Shown: in pieces, positions 1-7,588 of the stretch
How the letters are laid out: each line of letters starts with the position of its first letter
Numbering within the stretch: position 1 is the first letter of the stretch
NCBI RefSeq assembly: GCF_000756715.1
Contig: NZ_CCSE01000001.1
Span: forward strand, 1,394,001 to 1,458,000
Length of the DNA stretch: 64,000 bases
Origin: Jeotgalicoccus saudimassiliensis
GTDB taxonomy: Bacteria; Bacillota; Bacilli; Staphylococcales; Salinicoccaceae
Direction: 5' to 3'
Position numbers and translations under genes: made by a program
Notes under the pieces: generated by a model
What the model was told of the DNA's origin: nothing
The model's database searches: none
The model's input: only the letters and a program-made list of their open reading frames with translations

Positions 1-247
1 ATGTATCGACACCTGTAAAACTGTTGACTGCAATATCACCTGAGTCCAGCCTGCTTTCTTTCATACCGTACGCCGATTCTGTTTCCAGAGTCAGTTCATC
101 CGTATCGATTGTCAGCGGATTATTGAGGTTGGGCAAATATATAAATGAATACAGTATGATACCGAGAAAAGCCAGTAAAAATATTAATCTGTTCTTTTTA
201 TTGCGGTATATCTTTTTAAATGTTTCCAAAAACACGATTTTAAACAT
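1..247 (-). CDS. Membrane protein, N-terminal part (ABC-2 permease-like), runs off the window
   Basis: Reading the minus strand from an ATG at 245-247 gives an open frame to the window edge (82 codons). The protein starts with a short basic cytoplasmic stretch (MFKIVFLETFKKIYRNKKNR), followed by one hydrophobic helix at about residues 21-40 and then a polar extracytoplasmic region. This layout, one N-terminal helix followed by a large loop, is typical of the permease half of ABC-2 type exporters, but too little is present to name a family. Its promoter must lie in the 248-401 intergenic region, back to back with the lysE pseudogene. The function is inferred from topology only. Confidence 0.5.
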   Translation of the reverse strand, partial: MFKIVFLETFKKIYRNKKNRLIFLLAFLGIILYSFIYLPNLNNPLTIDTDELTLETESAYGMKESRLDSGDIAVNSFTGVDT

Positions 248-401
248 TGGCCATCTCCATCTGCAATTTATTCTGAGGCATTTATAACTATTATAGAAAA
301 CGCTTCCATAATTTACAAACTAATTCAGTGATTCTTTGTTGTATGTCCCATAGAATTATATTACTCTTAGTTTACTTAATTACAGTCAGGAGAACTCATA
401 A

Positions 402-1016
402 ATGCTTACTGCTTTTCTTCACGGCTTTATTCTTTCAGCAGGACTTATACTTCCGCCGGGAGCCCAGAATGTTTTCCTTATTAATCAGGGTGCCAACCAT
501 AAAAATTTCATTCATGCCCTGCCGGCAGTTATTGCTGCAGGACTCAGCGACACACTGCTGATTGTACTTTCAGTGGCAGGTGTTTCACTAATTATTTTAT
601 CCGTGCCTGCACTGCAGCTCGGCATGTATATTATCGGTTTTATATTTTTAACTTATATGTCAATATCACTGTGGTTTACTAAAGCGGAAACTGCATAGGC
701 GCCGGTAAAACTTTCGCCTTATAAACAGATTGCCTATGCATTGTCGGTATCTTTATTAAATCCGCATGCAATTCTCGACACTGCAGGTATTATCGGCACC
801 AACTCAACTGCATATACAGACAATGCGCTTATCGTCTTCACCATATCCTGCATCGCCGTTTCATGGCTCGCTTTTATCATTCTCGTACTGCTCGGCAGAG
901 TACTCGGCAGCATCGATACCGATGGTAAAATCACTTTATATATTAATAAAATATCAGCTGTCGTCATCTTCATTATTGCGTGCTTTATTCTCATTAATAT
1001 TATAAAAATGATTTAA
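402..1016 (+). pseudogene. LysE/ArgO-type amino acid exporter, interrupted by an in-frame TAG
   Basis: The first half (402-698, 98 aa) carries the LysE N-terminal signature (GxxLxPGAQN, here GLILPPGAQNVFLINQG) and three hydrophobic segments. It ends at TAG 696-698. The same frame continues without any further stop to TAA 1014-1016 and encodes the rest of the family fold, including the conserved SLLNPHAILDT segment and three more helices. With the stop read through, the product is about 204 residues, the normal length for LysE proteins. A single base change is enough to explain the break (CAG or another sense codon to TAG). There is a good RBS (AGGAG, 391-395) before the ATG. Most likely a recent nonsense pseudogene; a sequencing error is the main alternative. 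The following remnant at 998-1237 suggests a generally decaying patch. Confidence 0.85.
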
Positions 1017-1237
1017 CTGAAGAACTGTCCGGCGAAGACTGGAGTCTAAGTATTCCCTTACCCGATAAAACAATCAGCTCGCTTCAGATCAACAGCATTC
1101 TGACTCACGGCAAGGAAGGCGCTGCAGAAACAGCTGTTACCGCAGACGGTGGGATGTATCAGGCTGCATATTTCATCGCTTTTGAAAGCCATAAAAAAGA
1201 TGCGAAAATTAATAGCATCACCGTTTATACTAAATAA
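998..1237 (+). pseudogene. C-terminal remnant of a SnoaL/NTF2-like protein
   Basis: There is no start codon or RBS, but frame 2 is open from 998 to TAA 1235-1237. The translation reads like the tail of SnoaL-like (NTF2-fold) proteins: a conserved 'ILTHGKEGAAE' segment, then 'YQAAYFIAFES', then the end 'KINSITVYTK'. The N-terminal half of the fold is absent, so the fragment is a relic left by a deletion that joined it directly to the end of lysE. Family assignment comes from pattern recognition of the HGKxGA...F..F.S...I..I..Y order. No function is expected. Confidence 0.55.
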
Positions 1238-1304
1238 TTGAGTTTTTCACGACCTGTTCAGGGTAAATACAAGTATCAATTCCAAAAAGGAAAGAGGACG
1301 TAAT

Positions 1305-1658
1305 ATGAAAACTATTATGAGACTAATACTTGCGGCTGTTTTCGGTATCGCAGGTGTCGCACACTTTACACGATCTGAAGGATTTAAAAATATTGTTCCG
1401 CATTACTTGCCGTTTAAAGACTTTATCGTTAAAGCAAGCGGGGTCGCAGAACTGATAATCAGCTTTCTGCTGGTTATCAAACGCCCGGGAAGTATTATGA
1501 AATCTGCAATCAACAGTTTTCTGATGCTCGTGCTTCCTGCAAATATTTATATGGCTCAGAATGCACTGCCGCTCGGCAGTATTGATGTACCGAAACCGCT
1601 GTTATGGGCAAGAGTCCCGCTGCAGTTCGTTCTCATTAAAATGGTAAATAAATTATAA
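1305..1658 (+). CDS. DoxX-like membrane protein
   Basis: A 117-residue protein with four hydrophobic segments and the DoxX-family N-terminal pattern RxxLAxxFxxAGxxHF, here as RLILAAVFGIAGVAHF at residues 6-21. DoxX-like proteins are small integral membrane proteins. Several are linked to thiol or quinone stress (for example MhqP in Bacillus), but this copy is not in the mhq cluster of this window. A strong RBS (AAAGGAAAGAGG) precedes the ATG. The gene is monocistronic, facing the SMR pair across a shared terminator hairpin. Substrate and role are unknown. Confidence 0.75.
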   Translation: MKTIMRLILAAVFGIAGVAHFTRSEGFKNIVPHYLPFKDFIVKASGVAELIISFLLVIKRPGSIMKSAINSFLMLVLPANIYMAQNALPLGSIDVPKPLLWARVPLQFVLIKMVNKL

Positions 1659-1692
1659 AGAGGTAATTTAAATGCAGACTTCCTGAACTTAT

Positions 1693-1733
1693 ATAATAAA
1701 GGATAATGACAATATGTCATTATCCTTTATTAT
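1693..1733. terminator. Bidirectional intrinsic terminator between DoxX and the SMR pair
   Basis: A perfect inverted repeat with 19-bp arms (1693-1711 and 1715-1733) and a 3-nt loop. The right arm overlaps the stop codon of the SMR gene that ends at 1730. The A/T-rich outer arms supply the U-tract in both directions. Confidence 0.85.
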
Positions 1734-2071
1734 TGTGCAGTTTCTTCTTTATCATTGTTAGATATATTCATCACAATGACCCCGAGAATTATAACGCCCA
1801 AGCCGATAATATTTACTGTCGACAGATGCTCATTAAACAAATAGACACCGATAATCCCTGCACCTGCTGTACCCAGTCCTGCCCATACACTGTACGCAAT
1901 GCTCAGCGGGATTGTTTTAAGTGCACCGATTAAACATGTAAATGATAACCCGAAACAGATCAGCATAATAACTGTAGGTGTTGCGTTTGTAAATCCATTC
2001 GATAAATTAAGCAGCGTTGTTCCCGTCACTTCAAACGTTATTGCTCCCATTAAAAATAATGCGGCTCTCAT
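1730..2071 (-). CDS. Small multidrug resistance (SMR) family protein, second subunit of a pair
   Basis: A 113-residue, four-helix SMR protein. The membrane-embedded glutamate that binds substrate and protons is Glu14 in GAITFEV, and the helix-3 motif (IPLSIAYSVWAGLGT) is present. A polar tail (NDKEETAQ) follows helix 4. Its RBS (GGGAGG) lies in the 12-nt gap after the upstream SMR gene, so the two are co-translated. Adjacent unequal SMR genes generally form heterodimeric antiporters (EbrAB, YkkCD, YvdRS types). Substrates of such pairs range from quaternary ammonium drugs to guanidinium-like compounds and cannot be told from the sequence. Confidence 0.85.
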   Translation of the reverse strand: MRAALFLMGAITFEVTGTTLLNLSNGFTNATPTVIMLICFGLSFTCLIGALKTIPLSIAYSVWAGLGTAGAGIIGVYLFNEHLSTVNIIGLGVIILGVIVMNISNNDKEETAQ

Positions 2072-2083
2072 GTCAGAACCTCC

Positions 2084-2401
2084 CTATACTCTCATCAATA
2101 TCAAACCGATAATTAATAATATTATGCCGGCAACCGTCGTTGGCCGGATTTCTTCTTTAAATACAGCAAAGCCGATAATGGCAGTCAACATCGTACCGAC
2201 ACCGCTCCATGCCGCGTAGGCAAAGCTGAGCGGCAGTGTAATCAATGCCAGTGACAGCATATAAAATGCAAACATATAACCGGCAACGATGCCGATAATC
2301 GCTTTTTTGGAATTATTTACCGCTGTTAATTTCATCATGCTGGAGCCAAAAACTTCCGATATAATTGCACCTGCTAAATAAACCAGTCCCAATGTATTCA
2401 C
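2084..2401 (-). CDS. Small multidrug resistance (SMR) family protein, first subunit of a pair
   Basis: A 105-residue SMR protein with four predicted helices. The essential glutamate is Glu16 (GAIISEVFGSSMMK), and LPLSFAYAAWSGVGT in helix 3 matches the family. The start has a clear RBS (AAGAGGTGAATAC region). It leads a two-gene unit with the SMR gene downstream, and the pair probably works as an inner-membrane heterodimer with opposite topologies. I looked upstream for a guanidine riboswitch and did not find one. Confidence 0.87.
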   Translation of the reverse strand: MNTLGLVYLAGAIISEVFGSSMMKLTAVNNSKKAIIGIVAGYMFAFYMLSLALITLPLSFAYAAWSGVGTMLTAIIGFAVFKEEIRPTTVAGIILLIIGLILMRV

Positions 2402-2504
2402 CTCTTAAAATATAAAGCTCTTCTTTCTTTAATCTTCCCATGACACTATACCATCTGTCATTTTATACACCTTTATAAAATATATAATGACAAATATTTC
2501 ACCC

Positions 2505-2530
2505 TTTTTGACAACTATAATTGTCAAAAA
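2505..2530. promoter_or_regulatory. Perfect inverted repeat, probable operator of the Xre gene or SMR promoter
   Basis: TTTTTGACAA (2505-2514), a 6-nt spacer, then TTGTCAAAAA (2521-2530). A second ATGACA/TGTCAT pair lies at 2440-2461. The repeat sits between the divergent SMR pair and the Xre/DUF3169 pair and contains a TTGACA hexamer, so a repressor binding here would block a promoter. The cognate regulator is inferred to be the adjacent Xre protein. Confidence 0.5.
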
Positions 2531-2599
2531 GACAAATAAATGTTACATTATAAATACAGATATATATGTCACTGAAAAATTCGAAGCGAGGGTGAAGAT

Positions 2600-2803
2600 A
2601 TGAGAACAAGATTACGCGAACTTCGTGCGAGAGACAGTTTAAACCAGACCCAGCTCGCAAAGCTTGCTAAAGTATCACGGCAGACGATCAGCTTAATCGA
2701 ACGTGAAGAGTATATCCCGTCGCTGCTGATAGCAAAACGTATGGCTAAAATATTTAACGAACCAATCGAGAGTATTTTTATATTCGACGAGGAGGAGTTA
2801 TAA
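2600..2803 (+). CDS. Small Xre/Cro-family DNA-binding regulator
   Basis: A 67-residue protein that is almost entirely one helix-turn-helix domain (residues 14-34, LNQTQLAKLAKVSRQTISLIE), followed by the typical 'YIPSLLIAKRMAKIFN' helices and an acidic tail. These mini-Xre proteins are usually autoregulatory repressors of a membrane protein partner. The next gene starts at the base right after this stop codon, with its RBS (GAGGAGG) inside this gene's 3' end, so the two are translationally coupled. The ligand or signal is unknown. Confidence 0.85.
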   Translation: MRTRLRELRARDSLNQTQLAKLAKVSRQTISLIEREEYIPSLLIAKRMAKIFNEPIESIFIFDEEEL

Positions 2804-3496
2804 ATGAAATTCACATTGAAAATAATTCTGTATGGTGCAATCGGTTTTGCTGCCGGTTATCTGATACTGGAACTCCTTTACGGCAGAAATACAGATGCTA
2901 CTTTAGAAGTTATATACTACTGGCTGAGTATCGTGATGATTGTTCTCGCTGCCGCACTGCTGATCTATGCATTTATACGCCGCAGAAAACTCATTAAACT
3001 GACTAACGATAAAAACCGCACAATGAACGAAGATGATTTTGATGTATACAGCTACAATGCATTTAATATAATTACAGTCACTACTGCTGTGCCGCTTGTA
3101 CTGTCACTTATAGCACTGGCTATTCAAACGATGGCTGCTGAAAACCCGTGGCTTGTCGGATTCACGATAATATTACTGTTCATATCAGGCTTTATGAATC
3201 TGCAGGCATCGGCACTTATTAATATAATTTATCCGGATAAAGATTTACCTAAACCCGGCGATAAAAAATACAACCAGAAACTGCTCGCTGCTTCAGATGA
3301 AGGTGAATTATTTATTATGACTAAAGCATTGTACAGCTCATGGACACTCACATCAATGCTGTTATTTTTCGCAATGATTATGATGATATTTTACTCATTC
3401 GTTACAGATGAATCACAGATTTTCAGTATTGTAATCATCGGTTTAATTATGATTATAAGTCAGCTTAAATACTCATATGAAATCAGAGAAAAATAG
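2804..3496 (+). CDS. DUF3169 family membrane protein
   Basis: A 230-residue integral membrane protein with six hydrophobic segments in three pairs (about residues 7-25 and 37-58, 92-108 and 117-138, 180-200 and 205-220). The arrangement and the small Xre gene in front match the Firmicutes DUF3169 family, which is regularly paired with such regulators. No enzymatic motif is visible. Coupling to the Xre gene suggests a dedicated regulator/membrane-protein unit. Biochemical function is unknown. Confidence 0.75.
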   Translation: MKFTLKIILYGAIGFAAGYLILELLYGRNTDATLEVIYYWLSIVMIVLAAALLIYAFIRRRKLIKLTNDKNRTMNEDDFDVYSYNAFNIITVTTAVPLVLSLIALAIQTMAAENPWLVGFTIILLFISGFMNLQASALINIIYPDKDLPKPGDKKYNQKLLAASDEGELFIMTKALYSSWTLTSMLLFFAMIMMIFYSFVTDESQIFSIVIIGLIMIISQLKYSYEIREK

Positions 3497-3508
3497 ATTA
3501 ACTGAAAG

Positions 3509-3537
3509 TCCCCGCAAGTATGCAGGGGCTTTTTTGT
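3509..3537 (+). terminator. Intrinsic terminator after the Xre/DUF3169 pair
   Basis: A CCCCGCA / TGCAGGGG stem with one bulged A and a short loop, followed by six T. Confidence 0.85.
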
Positions 3538-3684
3538 ATTGGAAAATTAGTTTCCTGTTTTTATAATTTTATTGAAATAATCAACCTAAATTTAATTTCT
3601 ATTAATAATTCTGAATATTTTGTGTATAATGGCATTTATGCAATAGATTGCTTTACATCAAAACAATTCGGGAGGGTTTTATGA

Positions 3685-5085
3685 ATGAACGAAAGTAAAT
3701 CAAAACGCAAATTTGTTATGCCCCACATTTACGTAATACTATTCGCTTTAATTACTTTATCTGTAATAGCCACTTACATAGTCCCCGCAGGCTCTTATGA
3801 CAGAGAAGAAGTTGACGGCCGCTCAATAATCATCCCAGATACATTCAGCTATGCTGAACAAACACCCGTGGGTATTCTGGACTTTATGACTGCAATACCG
3901 AGAGGTGTTGAAGAGACGGTTGCTATCATATTCGGTATTATGGCAATCGGTGCTCTATTCAGAGTTATTGAGAAAGCAGGCATTATTGATGTAATACTCA
4001 ATTTCCTGATTCGGTCATTTGGCAATAAAGGGATGCTGATCATTCCGACAATAGTTATTCCTTTAGCACTATTTGTAGCACTGACGGGTAATATAGAATC
4101 ATCACTTATATTCTTACCTGCTCTGCTTCCTTTATTTTTACGGCTTGGCTATGACCGTATGGCTGCCACCGGTACTGTCTTAATGGCTACAGTTGTCGGT
4201 TTTGCTGTCGCAATTACAGCACCAGCTAACCTAGGAACAGCGCAGACAGTTGCAGAGCTGCCTCTTTATTCGGGAATCGGTTTCCGTTTAATTATCCTGG
4301 CAGTAATGCTTGCCGTCGGTATACTGTTTATCATCTTTTATATTAAAAAAGTTCAGAAAGACCCTTCCAAAACTTTAATTACTGATAATGTGGACAATTC
4401 TCAGTTTATTAAAGATGAAACTGACGGTCCTGAACTCAGCACACGCACTTATGTAGGTACTGGTATCTTTATTCTTGCACTAGGATTTATGCTATTTGGT
4501 ATTTTCCAGTATCAATGGTACTTTACCGAACTTGCCGGTTTCTACTTATTCGCAGGTATTGTCAGCGGACTAGTTGCCGGTCTTAAGCCTTCAGGTATTG
4601 CTGAAGCAATGAATGAAGGTATTCAGAATATTATTCTCGGTGCATTAATCGTCGGGGTTGCACGCGCTATTTCCGTAGTTCTTGAAGACGGAGCTATCTT
4701 AGATACCGTTGTCTACGGCTTAAGCATTATTGTAACAATGATTCCGGAAACATTTGTACCGGTAGCTATGATGGTGACCCAGGGTCTGCTTAACTTCTTA
4801 ATTCCATCCGGAAGCGGGCAGGCGGCGGCAACAATGCCGATTATGGTCGGCCTTGTTGATTTAACAGATATGACAAGACAGACTGCAGTTCTCGCATTCC
4901 AGTTTGGGGACGGATTCTCAAATATCTTCTATCCAACTTCAGGATATTTTATGGCTGCACTCGCTATTGCTAAAATAAAGTATACGGACTGGATTAAATT
5001 TATTTGGCCGCTCTTATTAATATGGTATGGTTTAGGTGCTGTGTTCCTGATTATTGCTTACTTCATAAATTGGGGACCATTCTAG
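3685..5085 (+). CDS. YfcC-family (DcuC-like) secondary carrier
   Basis: A 466-residue polytopic protein with about 12 helices. The family signature is clear: an N-terminal MPHIYVILF helix, 'VPAGSYDR', and late in the sequence 'LNFLIPSGSGQAAATMPIMVGL' and 'FQFGDGFSNIFYPTSGYFMAAL'. YfcC proteins belong to the ion-transporter group that includes C4-dicarboxylate carrier DcuC and short-chain fatty-acid or amino-acid carriers; the substrate is not established from sequence. The ATG at 3685 was chosen because the ATG at 3681 stops after five codons, and the RBS (GGGAGGG) is well placed. A paralogue lies at 25307-26716. A 52-aa gene follows closely and may be co-transcribed. Confidence 0.82.
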   Translation: MNESKSKRKFVMPHIYVILFALITLSVIATYIVPAGSYDREEVDGRSIIIPDTFSYAEQTPVGILDFMTAIPRGVEETVAIIFGIMAIGALFRVIEKAGIIDVILNFLIRSFGNKGMLIIPTIVIPLALFVALTGNIESSLIFLPALLPLFLRLGYDRMAATGTVLMATVVGFAVAITAPANLGTAQTVAELPLYSGIGFRLIILAVMLAVGILFIIFYIKKVQKDPSKTLITDNVDNSQFIKDETDGPELSTRTYVGTGIFILALGFMLFGIFQYQWYFTELAGFYLFAGIVSGLVAGLKPSGIAEAMNEGIQNIILGALIVGVARAISVVLEDGAILDTVVYGLSIIVTMIPETFVPVAMMVTQGLLNFLIPSGSGQAAATMPIMVGLVDLTDMTRQTAVLAFQFGDGFSNIFYPTSGYFMAALAIAKIKYTDWIKFIWPLLLIWYGLGAVFLIIAYFINWGPF

Positions 5086-5109
5086 AAAAATTAGCAAGGA
5101 TGAGAATTT

Positions 5110-5268
5110 ATGAGATGCGGTACGAAACGATTTGAAATAACTGTGGAAAAAGATAACAGAATTGCGACGCAGGAAATTTGTGCCCGTGATCAAATCGATG
5201 CACGAAAAATATGCCGCCGTATGTTCGGCGATGACGAAGTTGTTATATCCGTCAGAAGAAAAAAGTAA
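5110..5268 (+). CDS. Small conserved-looking protein of 52 aa, function unknown
   Basis: The ORF (MRCGTKRFEITVEKDNR... to ...VVISVRRKK) starts 24 nt after the YfcC stop with a reasonable RBS (AAGGATGAG) and ends just before a strong terminator, so it looks like the last gene of a bicistronic unit. The composition is that of a folded small protein: beta-type alternation at both ends, two Cys (residues 3 and 24), and a basic C-terminus. I do not recognise the family. Confidence 0.55.
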   Translation: MRCGTKRFEITVEKDNRIATQEICARDQIDARKICRRMFGDDEVVISVRRKK

Positions 5269-5291
5269 TATGATTGAAGATAAAGTTTGAT

Positions 5292-5336
5292 AAACCGCTT
5301 GAAATTCCGTCTGCCGGGATTTTGAGCGGTTTTTTG
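5292..5336 (+). terminator. Intrinsic terminator of the YfcC / 52-aa unit
   Basis: AACCGCT pairs with AGCGGTT. An inner AAATTCC/GGGATTT helix extends the stem, and six T follow. Confidence 0.8.
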
Positions 5337-5364
5337 CGGATGGTGCTGGAGCGATACTGCTCTG

Positions 5365-5443
5365 GCGTTCTATGAAGAACGCTCATAGAATTTCTAAACA
5401 CTCCGGACTCCTATGATGAGCGCTCATAGAACTTCCAAACACT
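5365..5443. repeat. Imperfect direct repeat of a hairpin-forming unit (core CGCTCATAG)
   Basis: Two 26-bp units, 5377-5402 and 5418-5443, differ at three positions. Both read GA(A/G)CGCTCATAGAA(T/C)TTC(T/C)AAACACT. In front of each lies an inverted CTATGA, so each unit can fold (TTCTATGA with TCATAGAA at 5368-5390; CTATGA with TCATAG at 5411-5429). The first also has a competing GCGTTC/GAACGC stem. The same CGCTCATAG core forms the fbp terminator at 16439-16466. The rest of the non-coding stretch 5269-5505 holds only the two flanking terminators. Confidence 0.6.
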
Positions 5444-5451
5444 ACCCCTGC

Positions 5452-5485
5452 ACAAAAAAAAACGGAAAACCCCTCAGGTTCTCCG
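5452..5485 (-). terminator. Intrinsic terminator of the histidine operon
   Basis: On the minus strand CGGAGAACC pairs with GGTTTTCCG (one G-U) around a 5-nt loop, followed by nine T. It lies 20 bp after the hisIE stop codon. Confidence 0.85.
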
Positions 5486-5505
5486 CTTCACTCTTCACAT
5501 CAACT

Positions 5506-6129
5506 CTACCACTTCTCTATATCGTCACGAATACTGTATTCCTGTTTTTCACCGTGCCGCTCTTCAAGTTTATTCTCGACGTCTTTCAGCGATACGCCTT
5601 CATTATTCAGCATCACCAGCATGTGATACAGAAGATCACTCGTCTCATCGACAAGTTCCTGTTTATCTTTATTTTTCGCAGCGATAATAACTTCCGTCAT
5701 CTCTTCACCGCATTTTTTCAGGATTTTATCGGTGCCTTTATCGATTAAATATTTAGTGTAAGATCCTTCTTCAGGTTTCTGAATTTTGTTCTGTACTGTG
5801 CGCTCCAGCGTCTGCAGGCTGAAATAGTCATCGTTAAAGCAGCTCTGTGTGCCTGTGTGACATGTTGGACCGTGCGGCACAACTTCTATCAGCAATGCGT
5901 CCTGATCGCAGTCCAGCTGCATTGAAACAACTTCCTGCACGTTACCGCTCGATTCACCTTTTTTCCATAATCGTTCTTTGGAACGCGAGTAAAACCAGAC
6001 GACATTGTCTGTTTTCGTTTTCTCAAAAGCTTCTTTATTCATAAAGCCGTTCATCAGCACCTGCTTTGTATTCGTATCCTGCAGTATGACTGACAGCATC
6101 CCGTTATTTTTACTGAAATCCGGTTTCAC
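5506..6129 (-). CDS. hisI: Bifunctional phosphoribosyl-AMP cyclohydrolase / phosphoribosyl-ATP pyrophosphatase
   Basis: HisIE catalyses steps 2 and 3 of histidine synthesis: removal of pyrophosphate from PR-ATP, then opening of the adenine ring of PR-AMP. At 207 residues it has the usual two-domain length. The HisI half (about 1-107) holds the metal-binding signature (DCDQDALLIEV and CHTGTQSCF). The HisE half (about 112-207) has the EEMTEVIIAAKN and DETSDLLYHMLVML helices of the MazG-like pyrophosphatase fold. The start overlaps the hisF stop by 4 nt. It is the last gene of the operon and is followed by a terminator. Confidence 0.95.
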   Translation of the reverse strand: MKPDFSKNNGMLSVILQDTNTKQVLMNGFMNKEAFEKTKTDNVVWFYSRSKERLWKKGESSGNVQEVVSMQLDCDQDALLIEVVPHGPTCHTGTQSCFNDDYFSLQTLERTVQNKIQKPEEGSYTKYLIDKGTDKILKKCGEEMTEVIIAAKNKDKQELVDETSDLLYHMLVMLNNEGVSLKDVENKLEERHGEKQEYSIRDDIEKW

Positions 6130-6887
6130 TGCACACGCACCTCGAATCCATCGTCAGCGAGCGCTTGTTTTAACTCACCAATCTGCACTTCTTCTCTATG
6201 GAATATTGATGCTGCAAGTCCTGCAGCTACTTTCGTTCTGCCGAAAAGATCTTTAAAGTGACCGATGCTGCCGGCACCGCCGCTCGCAATAACAGGAATG
6301 CTGACCATGTCTGCTGCCTGTTCTAAAAACTCAAGATCGAAGCCGCTCTTCACACCGTCGTGGTCCATGCTTGTAATCAGCAGTGCTCCCGCTCCGAGCT
6401 GTTCGCACTCAGCTATCCACTCTGCTGCTTTTTTATCTGCACGTTTCGTACCGCCGTGTGTATAGACATAGTAGTCTTCAAGGTCATTGCTGAACTTGAC
6501 ATCTACAGCAATAACAATACTTTCACTGCCGAATTCTTCTGCTGCTTCACGGATAAACTCGGGGTTGGATAATGCTGCAGAGTTAATGCTGACCTTATCA
6601 GCTCCTGCTTCAAGCAGCTGTTTAATATCATCTTTTGTTTTGATACCGCCGCCGATTGTCAGGGGAATTGATAACACGCTTGCTGTTTCGCGAATCGCAT
6701 CAAGCATCAGTGCGTGGCCTTCCTGAGTTTTCGAGATATCCAGGAAGACAAGTTCATCTGCACCTTCTTCGTTATATCTTTCAGCAAGCTCCGCCGGTTT
6801 GCCGATGTGCTGCAGGTCGACGAAGTTAACACCTTTAACTACTGCACCGTCTTTAACGTCGAGACATGGTATTATTTTTTTCTGCAT
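6126..6887 (-). CDS. hisF: Imidazole glycerol phosphate synthase cyclase subunit (HisF) with an altered ammonia gate
   Basis: HisF (253 aa, TIM barrel) makes IGP and AICAR from PRFAR and ammonia. Ammonia normally arrives through the barrel from the glutaminase HisH. The catalytic aspartates are present (PCLDVKDG, Asp10; AVDVKF). Against Thermotoga HisF, the tunnel gate is Arg5, Glu46, Lys99, Glu167. Here Glu46 (ADELVF) and Lys99 (GADKVS) are kept, but Arg5 is Lys4 (MQKKIIPC) and Glu167 is Ala (LGAGALLITS instead of GAGE). hisH, expected between hisB and hisA, is absent. The gate change fits an enzyme that uses free ammonia, which is an inference. The gene overlaps hisA by one base (TAATG). 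Confidence 0.95.
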   Translation of the reverse strand: MQKKIIPCLDVKDGAVVKGVNFVDLQHIGKPAELAERYNEEGADELVFLDISKTQEGHALMLDAIRETASVLSIPLTIGGGIKTKDDIKQLLEAGADKVSINSAALSNPEFIREAAEEFGSESIVIAVDVKFSNDLEDYYVYTHGGTKRADKKAAEWIAECEQLGAGALLITSMDHDGVKSGFDLEFLEQAADMVSIPVIASGGAGSIGHFKDLFGRTKVAAGLAASIFHREEVQIGELKQALADDGFEVRVQ

Positions 6888-7588
6888 TATTCAATTCCCT
6901 CCCAAAATTCATCAGTGTGACTGGATTTACCTACGATTGCCTCGGTTATGCCAAGACTCTCCAGCTTATCAAGATCTGCTTTATTTCTTACACCGCCGCT
7001 TGCGACTACTTTATGACGGGTTAAATCGTTAATTCGTGCTGTATTTTCAAAGTTCGGCCCAAGTCCCATACCGTCTTTATTTATATCCGTATAGATAATT
7101 CCGGCCAGGTCCAATGCTTCGATTTCAGCTAAGTATTCATCTATTTTAACGCCGCTGTTTTCAGTCCATCCGTTAATGTAAATGTCATCTTCCTTTGCAT
7201 CCACGCCCACGAATATTTTCCCGGGAAATTTTTTAACCGCTTCAGTCAGCCACGGCACATCAATAATTGCACGTGTGCCGAGTATAAAATACTCAACGCC
7301 CATTTCATGATACTTCCCGATTGTTTCAAGTGAACGCAGCCCGCCGCCGATTTCAAGCGGCAGTGAAGACAGCTCTGACAGTTTTTTTACGAGATTCGAT
7401 TCCAGCGCTTCTTGTTTCAGTGCACCCATTAAATCAACGACGTGAATTCTCGTTACCGATTTATATCCTGCATAGAACTCGAGTGCTTCTTCAGGCGTTC
7501 TTTTCATCTGTGATTTTTTCTCGTAATCCCCTTGTGACAAACGGACGTTCTGACCGTCAATTAAATCTATCGCCGGAATAATATTCAT
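6887..7588 (-). CDS. hisA: ProFAR isomerase (phosphoribosylformimino-AICAR ribotide isomerase)
   Basis: A 233-residue half-barrel-repeat TIM barrel, step 4 of histidine synthesis. The catalytic Asp of the first half is in IIPAIDLIDG (Asp8), the second in IYTDINKDGM; phosphate loops are EIGGGLRS and ASGGVRNK. It lies 47 nt after hisB with its own RBS (AAAGGGAG). Elsewhere in this operon neighbouring genes overlap or abut, so this gap is the site where hisH is missing. No remnant of hisH can be seen in it. Confidence 0.95.
   Translation of the reverse strand: MNIIPAIDLIDGQNVRLSQGDYEKKSQMKRTPEEALEFYAGYKSVTRIHVVDLMGALKQEALESNLVKKLSELSSLPLEIGGGLRSLETIGKYHEMGVEYFILGTRAIIDVPWLTEAVKKFPGKIFVGVDAKEDDIYINGWTENSGVKIDEYLAEIEALDLAGIIYTDINKDGMGLGPNFENTARINDLTRHKVVASGGVRNKADLDKLESLGITEAIVGKSSHTDEFWEGIE

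Noticed and set aside
402-1016. Programmed stop-codon read-through (selenocysteine or pyrrolysine) in lysE
   Set aside because: TAG would need a pyrrolysine system, of which there is no sign. The other broken gene uses TAA, so simple nonsense mutation is the simpler reading.
2402-2599. Guanidine riboswitch upstream of the SMR pair
   Set aside because: I could not find the conserved ykkC-type stems or ACGR loops; the region holds simple A/T-rich palindromes.
5365-5443. CRISPR-like repeat
   Set aside because: Only two units, 15-bp spacing, imperfect repeats and no cas genes.
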